Of a stretch of 64,000 bases of DNA, positions 17,905-25,391 are shown piece after piece. Location: assembly GCF_000732485.2 (NCBI RefSeq), contig NZ_JAQV02000020.1, positions 28,374-92,373 on the forward strand, read 5' to 3'. Under the pieces are notes generated by a model. It ran no database searches and was not told the origin of the DNA. It saw only the letters and a program-made list of their open reading frames with translations. Numbering within the stretch: position 1 is the stretch's first letter; each line of letters starts with the position of its first letter. The translations under genes and the position numbers were made by a program. The DNA comes from Bacillus sp. SJS. Lineage in GTDB: Bacteria > Bacillota > Bacilli > Bacillales > Bacillaceae.

Positions 17905-18385
17905 ATTTCTGTCCGATGATCCACCCGATCTGCCCGATCGCTGCCGTTTTTAGTCTGTAAAACGGCATAATCTGTCCAATGACGATGCGAAACTGTCCGT
18001 TGTCTCTGAAAATTTGTCCGCACGGAATAATCTGTCCGATCGCCGCCAGATTCTGTCCATGAAAGTCATAATCTGTCCAATGACGCGTCGAAACTGTCCG
18101 TTGTCGAATTTGTCCGTGCGGAATAATCTGTCCAATCACAGCCAGATTCTGTCCGATGAAAGTCATAATCTGTCCAATGACGCGTCGAAACTGTCCGTTG
18201 TCCCTGAGAATCTGTCCGTGCGGAATAATCTGTCCAATCACAGCCAGATTCTGTCCGATGAAAGTCATAATCTGTCCAATGACGCGTCGAAACTGTCCGT
18301 TGTCCCTGAGAATCTGTCCGCACGGAATAATCTGTCCGATCGCAGCCGGATTCTGTCCGAACAACCGCATAATCTGTCCGTCCGA
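17905..18385. repeat. phased tandem array of CTGTCC elements (102-bp higher-order unit)
   Basis: About 23 copies of a degenerate element with core CTGTCC(G/A)AT. Core spacing is 21, 21, 21, 18 and 21 bp, and five of them make a 102-bp unit that repeats almost exactly (agattctgtcc at 18144 and again at 18246). Because 102 is a multiple of three, long frames stay open on both strands. Paired 5-bp and 1-bp deletions in one copy shift the frame inside the repeat, so coding is unlikely. The array fills the gap between the YjcZ-type gene and the FAD-protein gene. Confidence 0.85.
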
Positions 18386-18531
18386 TTTATTTAATCCGCC
18401 TGCCACCAGGTATTGTGCTTCCATCACACTCATCGGATTCTGTAAATACTGTTCTTTAAATGATTTGCTCCACTACATATTAAAACACGAACATTAAATA
18501 TTTATTACAGTAAAATAGTTCGCTTTATCTG

Positions 18532-18560
18532 TTGACGGAAGCGGTTTACTTTGGTATATT
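18532..18560 (+). promoter_or_regulatory. sigma-A promoter of the FAD-protein gene
   Basis: TTGACG (18532-18537), a 17-bp spacer and TATATT (18555-18560), 40 bp upstream of the start codon. Confidence 0.75.
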
Positions 18561-18600
18561 TACCAAGGATGTTTGAAAAACGATAACGGAGGGATTTTCC

Positions 18601-20064
18601 TTGAGCCGTATATATGATGTGATTATTGTAGGAGCAGGACCAGCGGGTATCTTTGCTTCATATGAACTTTCCAATTTAATGCCGGACGCAAAGATCCTGC
18701 TGATTGATAAAGGACACGATATTTATCGGAGGAATTGTCCGATTCTTCAAAAAAAAATCGAAAAATGTCCGCCTCCTGCTGGGAAAAAGGACTTCTCGGG
18801 ATGCCTCCCTGCTTGTTCAATAACAAATGGTTTTGGCGGAGCGGGAGCCTATTCTGACGGAAAATTTAACATTACAAGTGAATTCGGGGGCTGGATGACG
18901 GATTACCTTTCCGAAAGTACAGTAATCGACCTGATTAAATACGTAGACCAAATTAACTTAAACCACGGGGCGGCTGATACGATAACCGATCCGCTGACAG
19001 ATAAAGTGAAAGATATCGAGCGAAGAGGGTATGCAGCAGGATTGAAACTTCTTAGAGCCCAGGTCCGTCATCTTGGAACTGAACAAAACCTGGAAATATT
19101 GAAAAGCATTTATGAATTTCTTTCCGTGAAAATTAAGATGCAGTTCAAGACAGAGGTAGAGGATTTGATTACAGTCAAGAACAATGGCGGCCATCATGTG
19201 AAGGGGATTTTGCTGAAAAACGGAGAAGAAATTTTGGCAGACAAAGTGATTGTGACTCCAGGCCGGGATGGATCAACATGGCTTGGAGGCATGCTGAAAA
19301 AACGCCGGTTATCCATGATCAGCAATCAGGTGGACATTGGTGTACGGGTTGAAACATCCAATGTGGTCATGCAGGAAATTAATGAGCATTTGTATGAAGG
19401 GAAATTTATCTTCAATACTTCGGTTGGCACGAGAGTACGGACTTTTTGCAGCAATCCGTCCGGACACGTGGTTGTTGAAAATCATTCGGGAACGATGCTT
19501 GCTAACGGACATGCATACAAGGATCCAAAGCTTGGAAGCAGCAACACGAACTTTGCCCTGCTTGTATCCCATAAGTTTTCAGAGCCGTTTGATCAGCCGA
19601 ATGAATATGCACATGAGGTTTCCAGGCTTGCGAACAGTCTTTCAAGCGGCGGGTTGATTGTACAAAAATATGGAGATATCTTAAAAGGCCGCCGATCTAC
19701 GGCAAATCGGATTAAAGAAGGATTTATAGAACCGACTTTAAAAGAGGCAGTACCGGGTGATCTTGGCCTCGCGCTTCCATACAATACGATGAAAAGTCTG
19801 ATTGAAATGACTGAAGCTCTGGATAAAGTGACGCCTGGTCTTGCTTCTGAACATACTCTCTTTTATGGTATTGAAGCAAAATTCTACTCTGCCCGGCCTA
19901 AGCTGAATGACCGCTTTGAAACCGAAATCAGCGGTCTTTATGTAGGCGGCGACGGAGCAGGGATTACAAGAGGACTTGCACAGGCAGGAGCTTGCGGCGT
20001 ATGGATTGCCAGGGATATTGCCAGTAAAAAGGAAGCACCAAGAAAAGAAGAAGTATTCGCCTGA
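18601..20064 (+). CDS. FAD-dependent oxidoreductase (COG2509-like)
   Basis: A 487-residue flavoprotein. VIIVGAGPAGIFASYEL at the N-terminus is the Rossmann GxGxxG FAD loop, LLIDKG ends the first beta-alpha-beta unit, and GLYVGGDGAGITRGLAQAGACG near the C-terminus is the second FAD contact. Between them are NGFGGAGAYSDGKFN and two cysteine pairs (CPILQKKIEKC, CLPAC). This pattern fits the uncharacterised FAD-dependent dehydrogenase group near geranylgeranyl-reductase-like proteins. The TTG start is set by GGAGGG upstream. Monocistronic, with a clear promoter and terminator. The substrate is unknown. Confidence 0.8.
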   Translation: MSRIYDVIIVGAGPAGIFASYELSNLMPDAKILLIDKGHDIYRRNCPILQKKIEKCPPPAGKKDFSGCLPACSITNGFGGAGAYSDGKFNITSEFGGWMTDYLSESTVIDLIKYVDQINLNHGAADTITDPLTDKVKDIERRGYAAGLKLLRAQVRHLGTEQNLEILKSIYEFLSVKIKMQFKTEVEDLITVKNNGGHHVKGILLKNGEEILADKVIVTPGRDGSTWLGGMLKKRRLSMISNQVDIGVRVETSNVVMQEINEHLYEGKFIFNTSVGTRVRTFCSNPSGHVVVENHSGTMLANGHAYKDPKLGSSNTNFALLVSHKFSEPFDQPNEYAHEVSRLANSLSSGGLIVQKYGDILKGRRSTANRIKEGFIEPTLKEAVPGDLGLALPYNTMKSLIEMTEALDKVTPGLASEHTLFYGIEAKFYSARPKLNDRFETEISGLYVGGDGAGITRGLAQAGACGVWIARDIASKKEAPRKEEVFA

Positions 20065-20073
20065 ACTTTAGTG

Positions 20074-20102
20074 GCTGCCGGTATTAATCCGGCAGCTTTT
20101 TT
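20074..20102 (+). terminator. intrinsic terminator of the FAD-protein gene
   Basis: GCTGCCGG (20074-20081) pairs with CCGGCAGC (20089-20096), followed by T6. Confidence 0.9.
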
Positions 20103-20276
20103 ATATTTTATGGGGCACACGCACTTAAAGCTGCGGGTGTATTTTTTGTATTTCATCCCTTGATTTTGAGTTCAATAGGCATTCACAAGAGTCGAACTCA
20201 GGCCGTTTTTCATACGATATTTAGAGTCTTTAGCGAGTTACGGCCTGCTTTCAACTAAATGAAGAAGGAGCGGCTT

Positions 20277-21395
20277 ATGAAGGTAATGACGGTTTTTGGA
20301 ACAAGACCCGAAGGTATCAAGATGGCTCCTTTGGTAAATTGTCTGAAGAATGATCCCCAAGTTAACCATGTTTGTGTAAATACCGCTCAGCACCGTGACA
20401 TGCTGGATCAAGTGATGGCTATTTTTCAAATAAGCCCGAATTATGATTTTAATATTATGAAACAAATTCAAACACCGGAAATGATCAGTACAGCCATCCT
20501 TACCAGGCTGTCCAAGGTTCTTGATCTTGAAAAGCCGGAAATCGTACTTGTCCATGGCGATACAACAACAGCGTTCATCAGCAGCTATGCTGCTTTTATG
20601 AAGCAAATTCCGGTAGGACATGTGGAAGCCGGTCTCAGGACAGGAAACCGGTATTCCCCTTTTCCGGAAGAAATGAACCGAAAGCTAATTGACCAGTTAG
20701 CGACTTACCATTTTGCTGTCACAGAAAGCAATAAACAGAATTTGATGAATGAGGGAATCTGCGAAAAAGATATACTCGTCACAGGAAACACCGTGATTGA
20801 TGCATTGCTTGAAGCAACGAATAAACCTTTTCAATTTTCGCCTCCGCTTGTAGATATTGTAGAACGGAGCGGCAGAATTTTGCTGATGACGACACATCGG
20901 AGAGAAAATTTGCAAAAACTCCAAGGGGTCTATGAGGCCATTAATCAGATTGTTCAAATGTACCCTGATCTTCATGTGATTTTCCCCGTTCATAAAAACC
21001 CGCTCGTCCGCAAAGCAGTCGAACAATCTCTCCACTTCAATGACCAGATCCATATTACTGAACCGCTTGACTACCTGAGCTTTGCCCATCTGATGAAAGC
21101 CTCTTACCTTATTTTAACGGATTCCGGCGGTATACAGGAAGAAGCTCCAGCTCTCGGCAAGCCCGTATTTGTTGCACGGGAGAATACAGAACGACTTGAA
21201 GGAGAAAGAGCGGGGACTATTAAGCTTACAGGCTTAAATTCAGCCCGGATTGTACAGGAAATCCGATTGGTCCTGGACGACGAAGGGGCTTATCAAAAAA
21301 TGGCACAGGCAATCAATCCATATGGAGATGGATTTTCAAGCCAAAGAATTAAAGATTTTCTTTTAAAAGCATACCGTTCACAGGGCGGACTATAA
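20277..21395 (+). CDS. mnaA: UDP-N-acetylglucosamine 2-epimerase (non-hydrolysing, MnaA/WecB type)
   Basis: A 372-residue epimerase giving UDP-ManNAc from UDP-GlcNAc. It has the canonical motifs GTRPEGIKMAP, VHGDTTT, VEAGLRTG, PFPEEMNRK, TTHRRENL and TDSGGIQEEAPALGKP. The ATG at 20277 follows AAGGAG; a start at 20259 would place that ribosome site inside the gene. Two glycosyltransferase genes follow within 20 bp. UDP-ManNAc usually feeds teichoic-acid linkage units, but here the gene travels with surface-glycan transferases, so it may supply a ManNAc-type sugar for the same glycan. It could be a second mnaA copy besides one elsewhere in the genome. Confidence 0.9.
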   Translation: MKVMTVFGTRPEGIKMAPLVNCLKNDPQVNHVCVNTAQHRDMLDQVMAIFQISPNYDFNIMKQIQTPEMISTAILTRLSKVLDLEKPEIVLVHGDTTTAFISSYAAFMKQIPVGHVEAGLRTGNRYSPFPEEMNRKLIDQLATYHFAVTESNKQNLMNEGICEKDILVTGNTVIDALLEATNKPFQFSPPLVDIVERSGRILLMTTHRRENLQKLQGVYEAINQIVQMYPDLHVIFPVHKNPLVRKAVEQSLHFNDQIHITEPLDYLSFAHLMKASYLILTDSGGIQEEAPALGKPVFVARENTERLEGERAGTIKLTGLNSARIVQEIRLVLDDEGAYQKMAQAINPYGDGFSSQRIKDFLLKAYRSQGGL

Positions 21396-21413
21396 CGGAG
21401 GCGCTAAAATTCA

Positions 21414-22520
21414 ATGGTAACGATCAGTTTATGTATGATTGTAAAAAATGAAGAAGATGTTATAGGCAGATGCCTGGAATCAGTTAAAGATCTGGTTGAT
21501 GAAATCATCATTGTCGATACAGGTTCAACAGATCAAACGAAAAAAATCGTTTCATCGTTTACAAAAAAGATCTATGACTTTAAATGGATAGATGACTTCG
21601 CTAAAGCCCGAAATTTTTCATTTAAAAAAGCAATAAAGGAATACATCCTTTGGCTTGATGCTGATGATATTTTTTTAGAGGAAGATCGAAAGAAATTAGG
21701 CCAATTAAAAAAGAATCTTGACCCGTCTGTTGATTCCGTCTCCATGTTTTATAATTTGACCATGGATGAAAATGGGAAACCTGTCATGAGGCTGAGAAGA
21801 AATCGTTTAGTAAAAAGAAGCAAGGGGTTCAAATGGATTGGTCCTGTGCATGAATATTTGGAGGTGGGCGGGCACATTATTACGAGTGACGCGGCTGTAA
21901 CTCATGCCAGCATTCATCATGATTCCGACCGGAACCTGAGAATCTATGAAAATCGATTAAAACAAGGAGAAAAGTTTTCTCCGAGAGATTTATATTATTT
22001 TGCTAATGAATTAAAAGACCATCAGCAGTATGAAAGAGCAGTGGAGTATTATGAGAAATTTCTTTCTGACGGTAAAGGATGGATTGAAGACAATTTAGCA
22101 GCATGCGGCAAATTAGCTGATTGCTACCATGAATTATCCAATCAGGAGAAAATGATATACAGTGTGCTGCGCTCCTTTAAATATGAATCTCCCAGACCGG
22201 AATTCTGCTGCAGGCTGGCCTATACGTTTTTTGAAAAGATGGATTACCACTCAGCGATTTATTGGTATAAGCAAGCAGCAGCGATAGGAGTATTAGCTTC
22301 TTCATGGGGGATGCAGAATCAAGCCTACGCCGACTGGATTCCGCATATTCAGCTCTGTGTTTGCTATGACAGGCTTGGTGATTATAAATTGTCCCAATAC
22401 CATAATGAACAAGCAGGGTCTATCCGCCCGGAAAATCCGCAATATTTGCATAATAAACGTTACCTTGAGCAGGTTTTCGCTCTTCAGAACAAAAAGGAGA
22501 GTCATAATGAGCAAGAATAA
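21414..22520 (+). CDS. family 2 glycosyltransferase with TPR tail (SunS/CgeD-like)
   Basis: A 368-residue protein. Residues 1-200 form a short GT-A domain: ISLCMIVKNEEDVIGRCLES, IIVDTGSTDQT, FAKARNFSFKKA and the DXD-like WLDADD. Residues 200-368 are tetratricopeptide-like helices (YYFANELKDHQQYERAVEYY, AYTFFEKMDYHSAIYWYKQAA). This layout occurs in peptide glycosyltransferases such as SunS and in spore-surface transferases. The start has GGAGG upstream. It overlaps the next gene by 14 bases. The TPR part could bind a protein acceptor, making protein glycosylation plausible (inference). Confidence 0.85.
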   Translation: MVTISLCMIVKNEEDVIGRCLESVKDLVDEIIIVDTGSTDQTKKIVSSFTKKIYDFKWIDDFAKARNFSFKKAIKEYILWLDADDIFLEEDRKKLGQLKKNLDPSVDSVSMFYNLTMDENGKPVMRLRRNRLVKRSKGFKWIGPVHEYLEVGGHIITSDAAVTHASIHHDSDRNLRIYENRLKQGEKFSPRDLYYFANELKDHQQYERAVEYYEKFLSDGKGWIEDNLAACGKLADCYHELSNQEKMIYSVLRSFKYESPRPEFCCRLAYTFFEKMDYHSAIYWYKQAAAIGVLASSWGMQNQAYADWIPHIQLCVCYDRLGDYKLSQYHNEQAGSIRPENPQYLHNKRYLEQVFALQNKKESHNEQE

Positions 22521-24039
22521 AGTGCTGATTGGCAGTCCGATTCATCAGAAACCGGAAATTCTGAGTGAATTCCTTTACTCATTAGATCATTTAAATCAGG
22601 ATGATACGGAACTCAGTTTTTACTTTATTGATGACAATAAGGATCCTGAATCCACCCGCCTTCTTTACGAGTTTCAGCAAAAGGCTAAACGAGTGAAAAT
22701 TGAGCGCTCATCCTATTCAGATGTTTATGTAAAGGACCACTCCACTCATTATTGGAATGAACATCTTGTTTGGAAGGTAGCCGCTTTTAAAGATAGCATG
22801 ATCCAGTATGCCGATCAGCAGGGATTTGATTATTTGTTTTTAGTAGACTCTGACCTGCTGCTATATCCAGAGACCATATCCCATTTGGTTAAACAGGAGA
22901 AAGACATCCTTTCTGAAGTATTCTGGACTAGATGGCAGCCGGATTCGATGGAGCAGCCGCAAGTATGGCTATCTGATGAATATACGCAATATCAGAAAGG
23001 AAGAGGGGATCAGCTTTCGGATGAGGAAGCTACTACCCGTTTTCATGAATTTATCAGCCAAATGAAAGTGCCGGGTGTTTATGAAGTAGGAGGACTTGGT
23101 GCCTGTACCCTGCTTTCCAGAAAAGCTCTTCAAAAGGGTGTCGGCTTCGGTCAAATTTATAACCTTTCATTTTGGGGAGAAGATCGGCATTTTTGTATCA
23201 GGGCTGCAGCAATTGGCTTTAAGCTTTATGCAGATACGCATTATCCTCCTTATCATATTTACCGTGACACGGATTTAGAGGGAGCAGATGATTTCTTTTT
23301 AAAGGCTCACAAGAAAACCAGGATCAGGATTAAATCAGAGTATAAGCCCAAACTGACTTTATCTATGATTGTCCGGAATGAAGAAAATAGATTTTTAAAG
23401 GAAGTATTGGAGCATCATGCTTCATGTATTGATCATGCCGTTATTATCAACGATGGAAGTACGGATCGGACCCTTGAGATATGCAAGGAGAGGTTAAGCG
23501 GCGTCCCCTATGTCATCGTCACAAATGAAGCATCCAAGTTTCATAATGAAATCGAATTACGTAAACAGCAATGGGAAGAAACCATTGCCACAAATCCAGA
23601 TTGGATTCTGAGCCTGGATGCAGATGAATTTTTTGAAGACGGATTTTGTGAGGAACTCAATAAGCTGATGCATAACAAGGAATTCGATTTGCACTCCTTC
23701 AGGCTATATGACTTTTGGAACGAAACCCATTATCGCGAGGATCATATGTGGAGAGCGCATCATGTGTTCCGCCCGTTCCTATTAAAATACAGACCTGGAT
23801 TTTCATACAAATGGAAGGAAACTGCTCTGCACTGCGGGCGAATGCCTGAAAACGTTTTTCAGCTTCCAAACGCTATATCTCCTATCCGAGTGAAGCATTT
23901 CGGATGGTCCAGAGAGAAAGACCGTCTTGAAAAATTCAAAAGATATTTAGAACTGGATTCTAATTTCCACTATGGGGTAAAGGAGCAATATGAGTCCATT
24001 TTGGATCCGCACCCTAACTTAATCGAATGGAAGGATTAA
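22507..24039 (+). CDS. two-domain glycosyltransferase (tandem GT2-like modules)
   Basis: A 510-residue protein with two transferase-like halves. The first (1-280) starts MSKNKVLIGSPIHQKPEILS and has FLVDSDLLLYP, a DSD metal motif as in Anp1-like or GT2 enzymes. The second (about 285-510) starts LTLSMIVRNEENRFLKEVLEHH and has IINDGSTDRTLEI with DWILSLDADEFF. The ATG at 22507 has AAGGAG upstream, and a longer frame from 22357 would run through the previous gene in another frame. Two active sites in one chain suggest consecutive sugar additions, possibly building a disaccharide unit. Confidence 0.8.
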   Translation: MSKNKVLIGSPIHQKPEILSEFLYSLDHLNQDDTELSFYFIDDNKDPESTRLLYEFQQKAKRVKIERSSYSDVYVKDHSTHYWNEHLVWKVAAFKDSMIQYADQQGFDYLFLVDSDLLLYPETISHLVKQEKDILSEVFWTRWQPDSMEQPQVWLSDEYTQYQKGRGDQLSDEEATTRFHEFISQMKVPGVYEVGGLGACTLLSRKALQKGVGFGQIYNLSFWGEDRHFCIRAAAIGFKLYADTHYPPYHIYRDTDLEGADDFFLKAHKKTRIRIKSEYKPKLTLSMIVRNEENRFLKEVLEHHASCIDHAVIINDGSTDRTLEICKERLSGVPYVIVTNEASKFHNEIELRKQQWEETIATNPDWILSLDADEFFEDGFCEELNKLMHNKEFDLHSFRLYDFWNETHYREDHMWRAHHVFRPFLLKYRPGFSYKWKETALHCGRMPENVFQLPNAISPIRVKHFGWSREKDRLEKFKRYLELDSNFHYGVKEQYESILDPHPNLIEWKD

Positions 24040-24049
24040 TACAAGGAGG

Positions 24050-24073
24050 CTGCCGATAAAAAGGCAGTTTTTT
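24050..24073 (+). terminator. short intrinsic terminator of the glycosyltransferase operon
   Basis: CTGCC (24050-24054) pairs with GGCAG (24063-24067), followed by T6. The stem is only 5 bp, so termination may be partial. Confidence 0.6.
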
Positions 24074-24074
24074 A

Positions 24075-24105
24075 ATGTTAACGCATATTATAAATAAGTT
24101 GACAT
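24075..24105 (+). promoter_or_regulatory. BirA-type biotin operator upstream of bioB
   Basis: ATGTTAAC (24075-24082) and GTTGACAT (24098-24105) form inverted arms with one mismatch, separated by exactly 15 bp. The biotin repressor BirA of Firmicutes recognises TGTTAAC-N15-GTTAACA-like sites. The right arm contains the -35 hexamer of the bioB promoter. Confidence 0.8.
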
Positions 24106-24127
24106 ATGGAAAGTCTTTTTTTACGAT
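24099..24127 (+). promoter_or_regulatory. sigma-A promoter of bioB
   Basis: TTGACA (24099-24104), a 17-bp spacer and TACGAT (24122-24127). The -35 overlaps the right arm of the BirA-type operator, so BirA bound to biotinyl-AMP should block polymerase. Confidence 0.75.
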
Positions 24128-24150
24128 TATGAAGCAGAGGGGGAATGGAA

Positions 24151-25152
24151 ATGAAAATGAATTGGATTGAAAGAGCCAAGAGTTTGATTGAAATGAATGA
24201 TACATTAACAACAGAGGAAGCTATGCTAATATTGCAGTCGGAGGACGATGACCTGCTTGAACTGCTGCAAGGAGCTTTTCACATCCGAAAGCACTTCTAC
24301 GGAAAAAAAGTGAAGCTCAACATGATCATTAATACGAAATCCGGACTGTGTCCGGAAAACTGCGGCTACTGCTCCCAGTCATCTGTTTCGTCAGCGCCTA
24401 TCGAAAAATACAGAATGATGGACAAGCAGTCGATTATCGATGGGGCGAAGAGAGCCTTTGATCTAAACATAGGAACCTATTGCATCGTCGCAAGCGGGAG
24501 AGGACCTTCGGAAAAAGAAGTGGGTCATGTCGCTGAAGCTGTCAGAGAAATAAAAGAAACGTACGGACTCAAAATTTGCGCTTGCCTCGGAATCCTTAAA
24601 CCCGGTCAGGCAGAAAGGCTTAAAGAAGCAGGAGTTGACAGGTACAATCATAATGTCAACACTTCTAAAGAGCACCATGAGCAAATCACAACCTCACATA
24701 CATATGACGACCGTATTCAAACCGTTCAATCGGTTAAGGAAGCCGGCATCTCTCCTTGCTCAGGAGTGATCATTGGCATGAAAGAAAGTCTGGAAGATGT
24801 GATTTCTATGGCTTTTCAGCTAAAAGAGCTTGATGCAGACAGCATTCCTGTGAACTTTTTGCATGCCATTGACGGCACACCGCTCGAAGGAACAAACGAA
24901 CTCAATCCGCGCTACTGTCTCAGAGTGCTTGCCCTGTTCCGTTTCGTAAATCCTTCAAAGGAGATTCGGATATCAGGAGGAAGAGAAGTCAATTTGCGCT
25001 CACTGCAGCCGCTTGGATTGTATGCGGCGAACTCCATTTTCGTTGGAGATTACTTAACGACGGCAGGTCAGGAAAGTTCCAGTGATCATAAAATGCTAAC
25101 GGATCTAGGCTTTGAAATTGAATGGCCGGCAGTGCCGGCAAATACCATATAA
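24151..25152 (+). CDS. bioB: biotin synthase
   Basis: A 333-residue radical SAM enzyme that inserts sulfur into dethiobiotin. CPENCGYCSQS carries the CxxxCxxC residues for the 4Fe-4S cluster; YNHNVNTS, the ISGGREVNL block near the C-terminus (with the arginine ligand of the 2Fe-2S cluster) and GDYLTTAGQ are also visible. The start is placed at 24151 because AGAGGGGG lies 7 bases before it; an ATG at 24145 is too close. It stands alone: no bioW, bioA, bioF, bioD or bioI gene lies nearby, so the other steps are encoded elsewhere or the substrate is taken up. Regulated by the operator upstream. Confidence 0.95.
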   Translation: MKMNWIERAKSLIEMNDTLTTEEAMLILQSEDDDLLELLQGAFHIRKHFYGKKVKLNMIINTKSGLCPENCGYCSQSSVSSAPIEKYRMMDKQSIIDGAKRAFDLNIGTYCIVASGRGPSEKEVGHVAEAVREIKETYGLKICACLGILKPGQAERLKEAGVDRYNHNVNTSKEHHEQITTSHTYDDRIQTVQSVKEAGISPCSGVIIGMKESLEDVISMAFQLKELDADSIPVNFLHAIDGTPLEGTNELNPRYCLRVLALFRFVNPSKEIRISGGREVNLRSLQPLGLYAANSIFVGDYLTTAGQESSSDHKMLTDLGFEIEWPAVPANTI

Positions 25153-25171
25153 TCAATTGATTTGAATTTAC

Positions 25172-25201
25172 CCCGCCGGAGCATGCAGCCAGCGGGTTTT
25201 T
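25172..25201 (+). terminator. intrinsic terminator of bioB
   Basis: CCCGC (25172-25176) pairs with GCGGG (25192-25196), with extra inner pairing, followed by TTTTT. Confidence 0.75.
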
Positions 25202-25345
25202 CTGTTTGTCTTCACCATGTAAAGAAAAGCAGCTGGGCATAGAAATAGAGACTGATGGGCCGAACCAGGTCCATATTCAGTCTTTCATGCTCGTACTCTC
25301 CCATAAAATCCGCCCAACCTCCTGAAATAAACAGCAGAATTCATA

Positions 25346-25353
25346 CATACAAT
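25346..25353 (+). promoter_or_regulatory. possible sigma-E -10 element of the yodT-kamA operon
   Basis: CATACAAT matches the sigma-E -10 consensus and lies 38 bp upstream of yodT. The -35 region (GAAATAAA around 25324-25331) is a poor match. In B. subtilis this operon is expressed in the mother cell under sigma-E, which makes the match more credible. Confidence 0.45.
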
Positions 25354-25391
25354 GTAAAAATAGATGGTTTGGCGATCGGGAGGGATGAAGG

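Noticed and set aside
17905..18385. CRISPR array
   Set aside because: There are no constant repeats separated by unique spacers; the whole 102-bp unit is repeated, and no cas gene is near. The same holds for 63720-64000.
17840..18433. A 197-codon frame on the minus strand and several overlapping frames on both strands across the CTGTCC array
   Set aside because: The 102-bp unit is a multiple of three, which keeps frames open by chance. One repeat shifts frame and returns through two indels, and no ribosome site precedes the frame.
20211..20219. Sigma-K -10 (CATACGATA) before mnaA
   Set aside because: The motif fits CATAnnnTA, but no -35 AC occurs at the required spacing, so I do not list it as a promoter.
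22357..22506. Extension of the tandem glycosyltransferase
   Set aside because: This lies within the preceding glycosyltransferase gene in another frame; AAGGAG supports the start at 22507.
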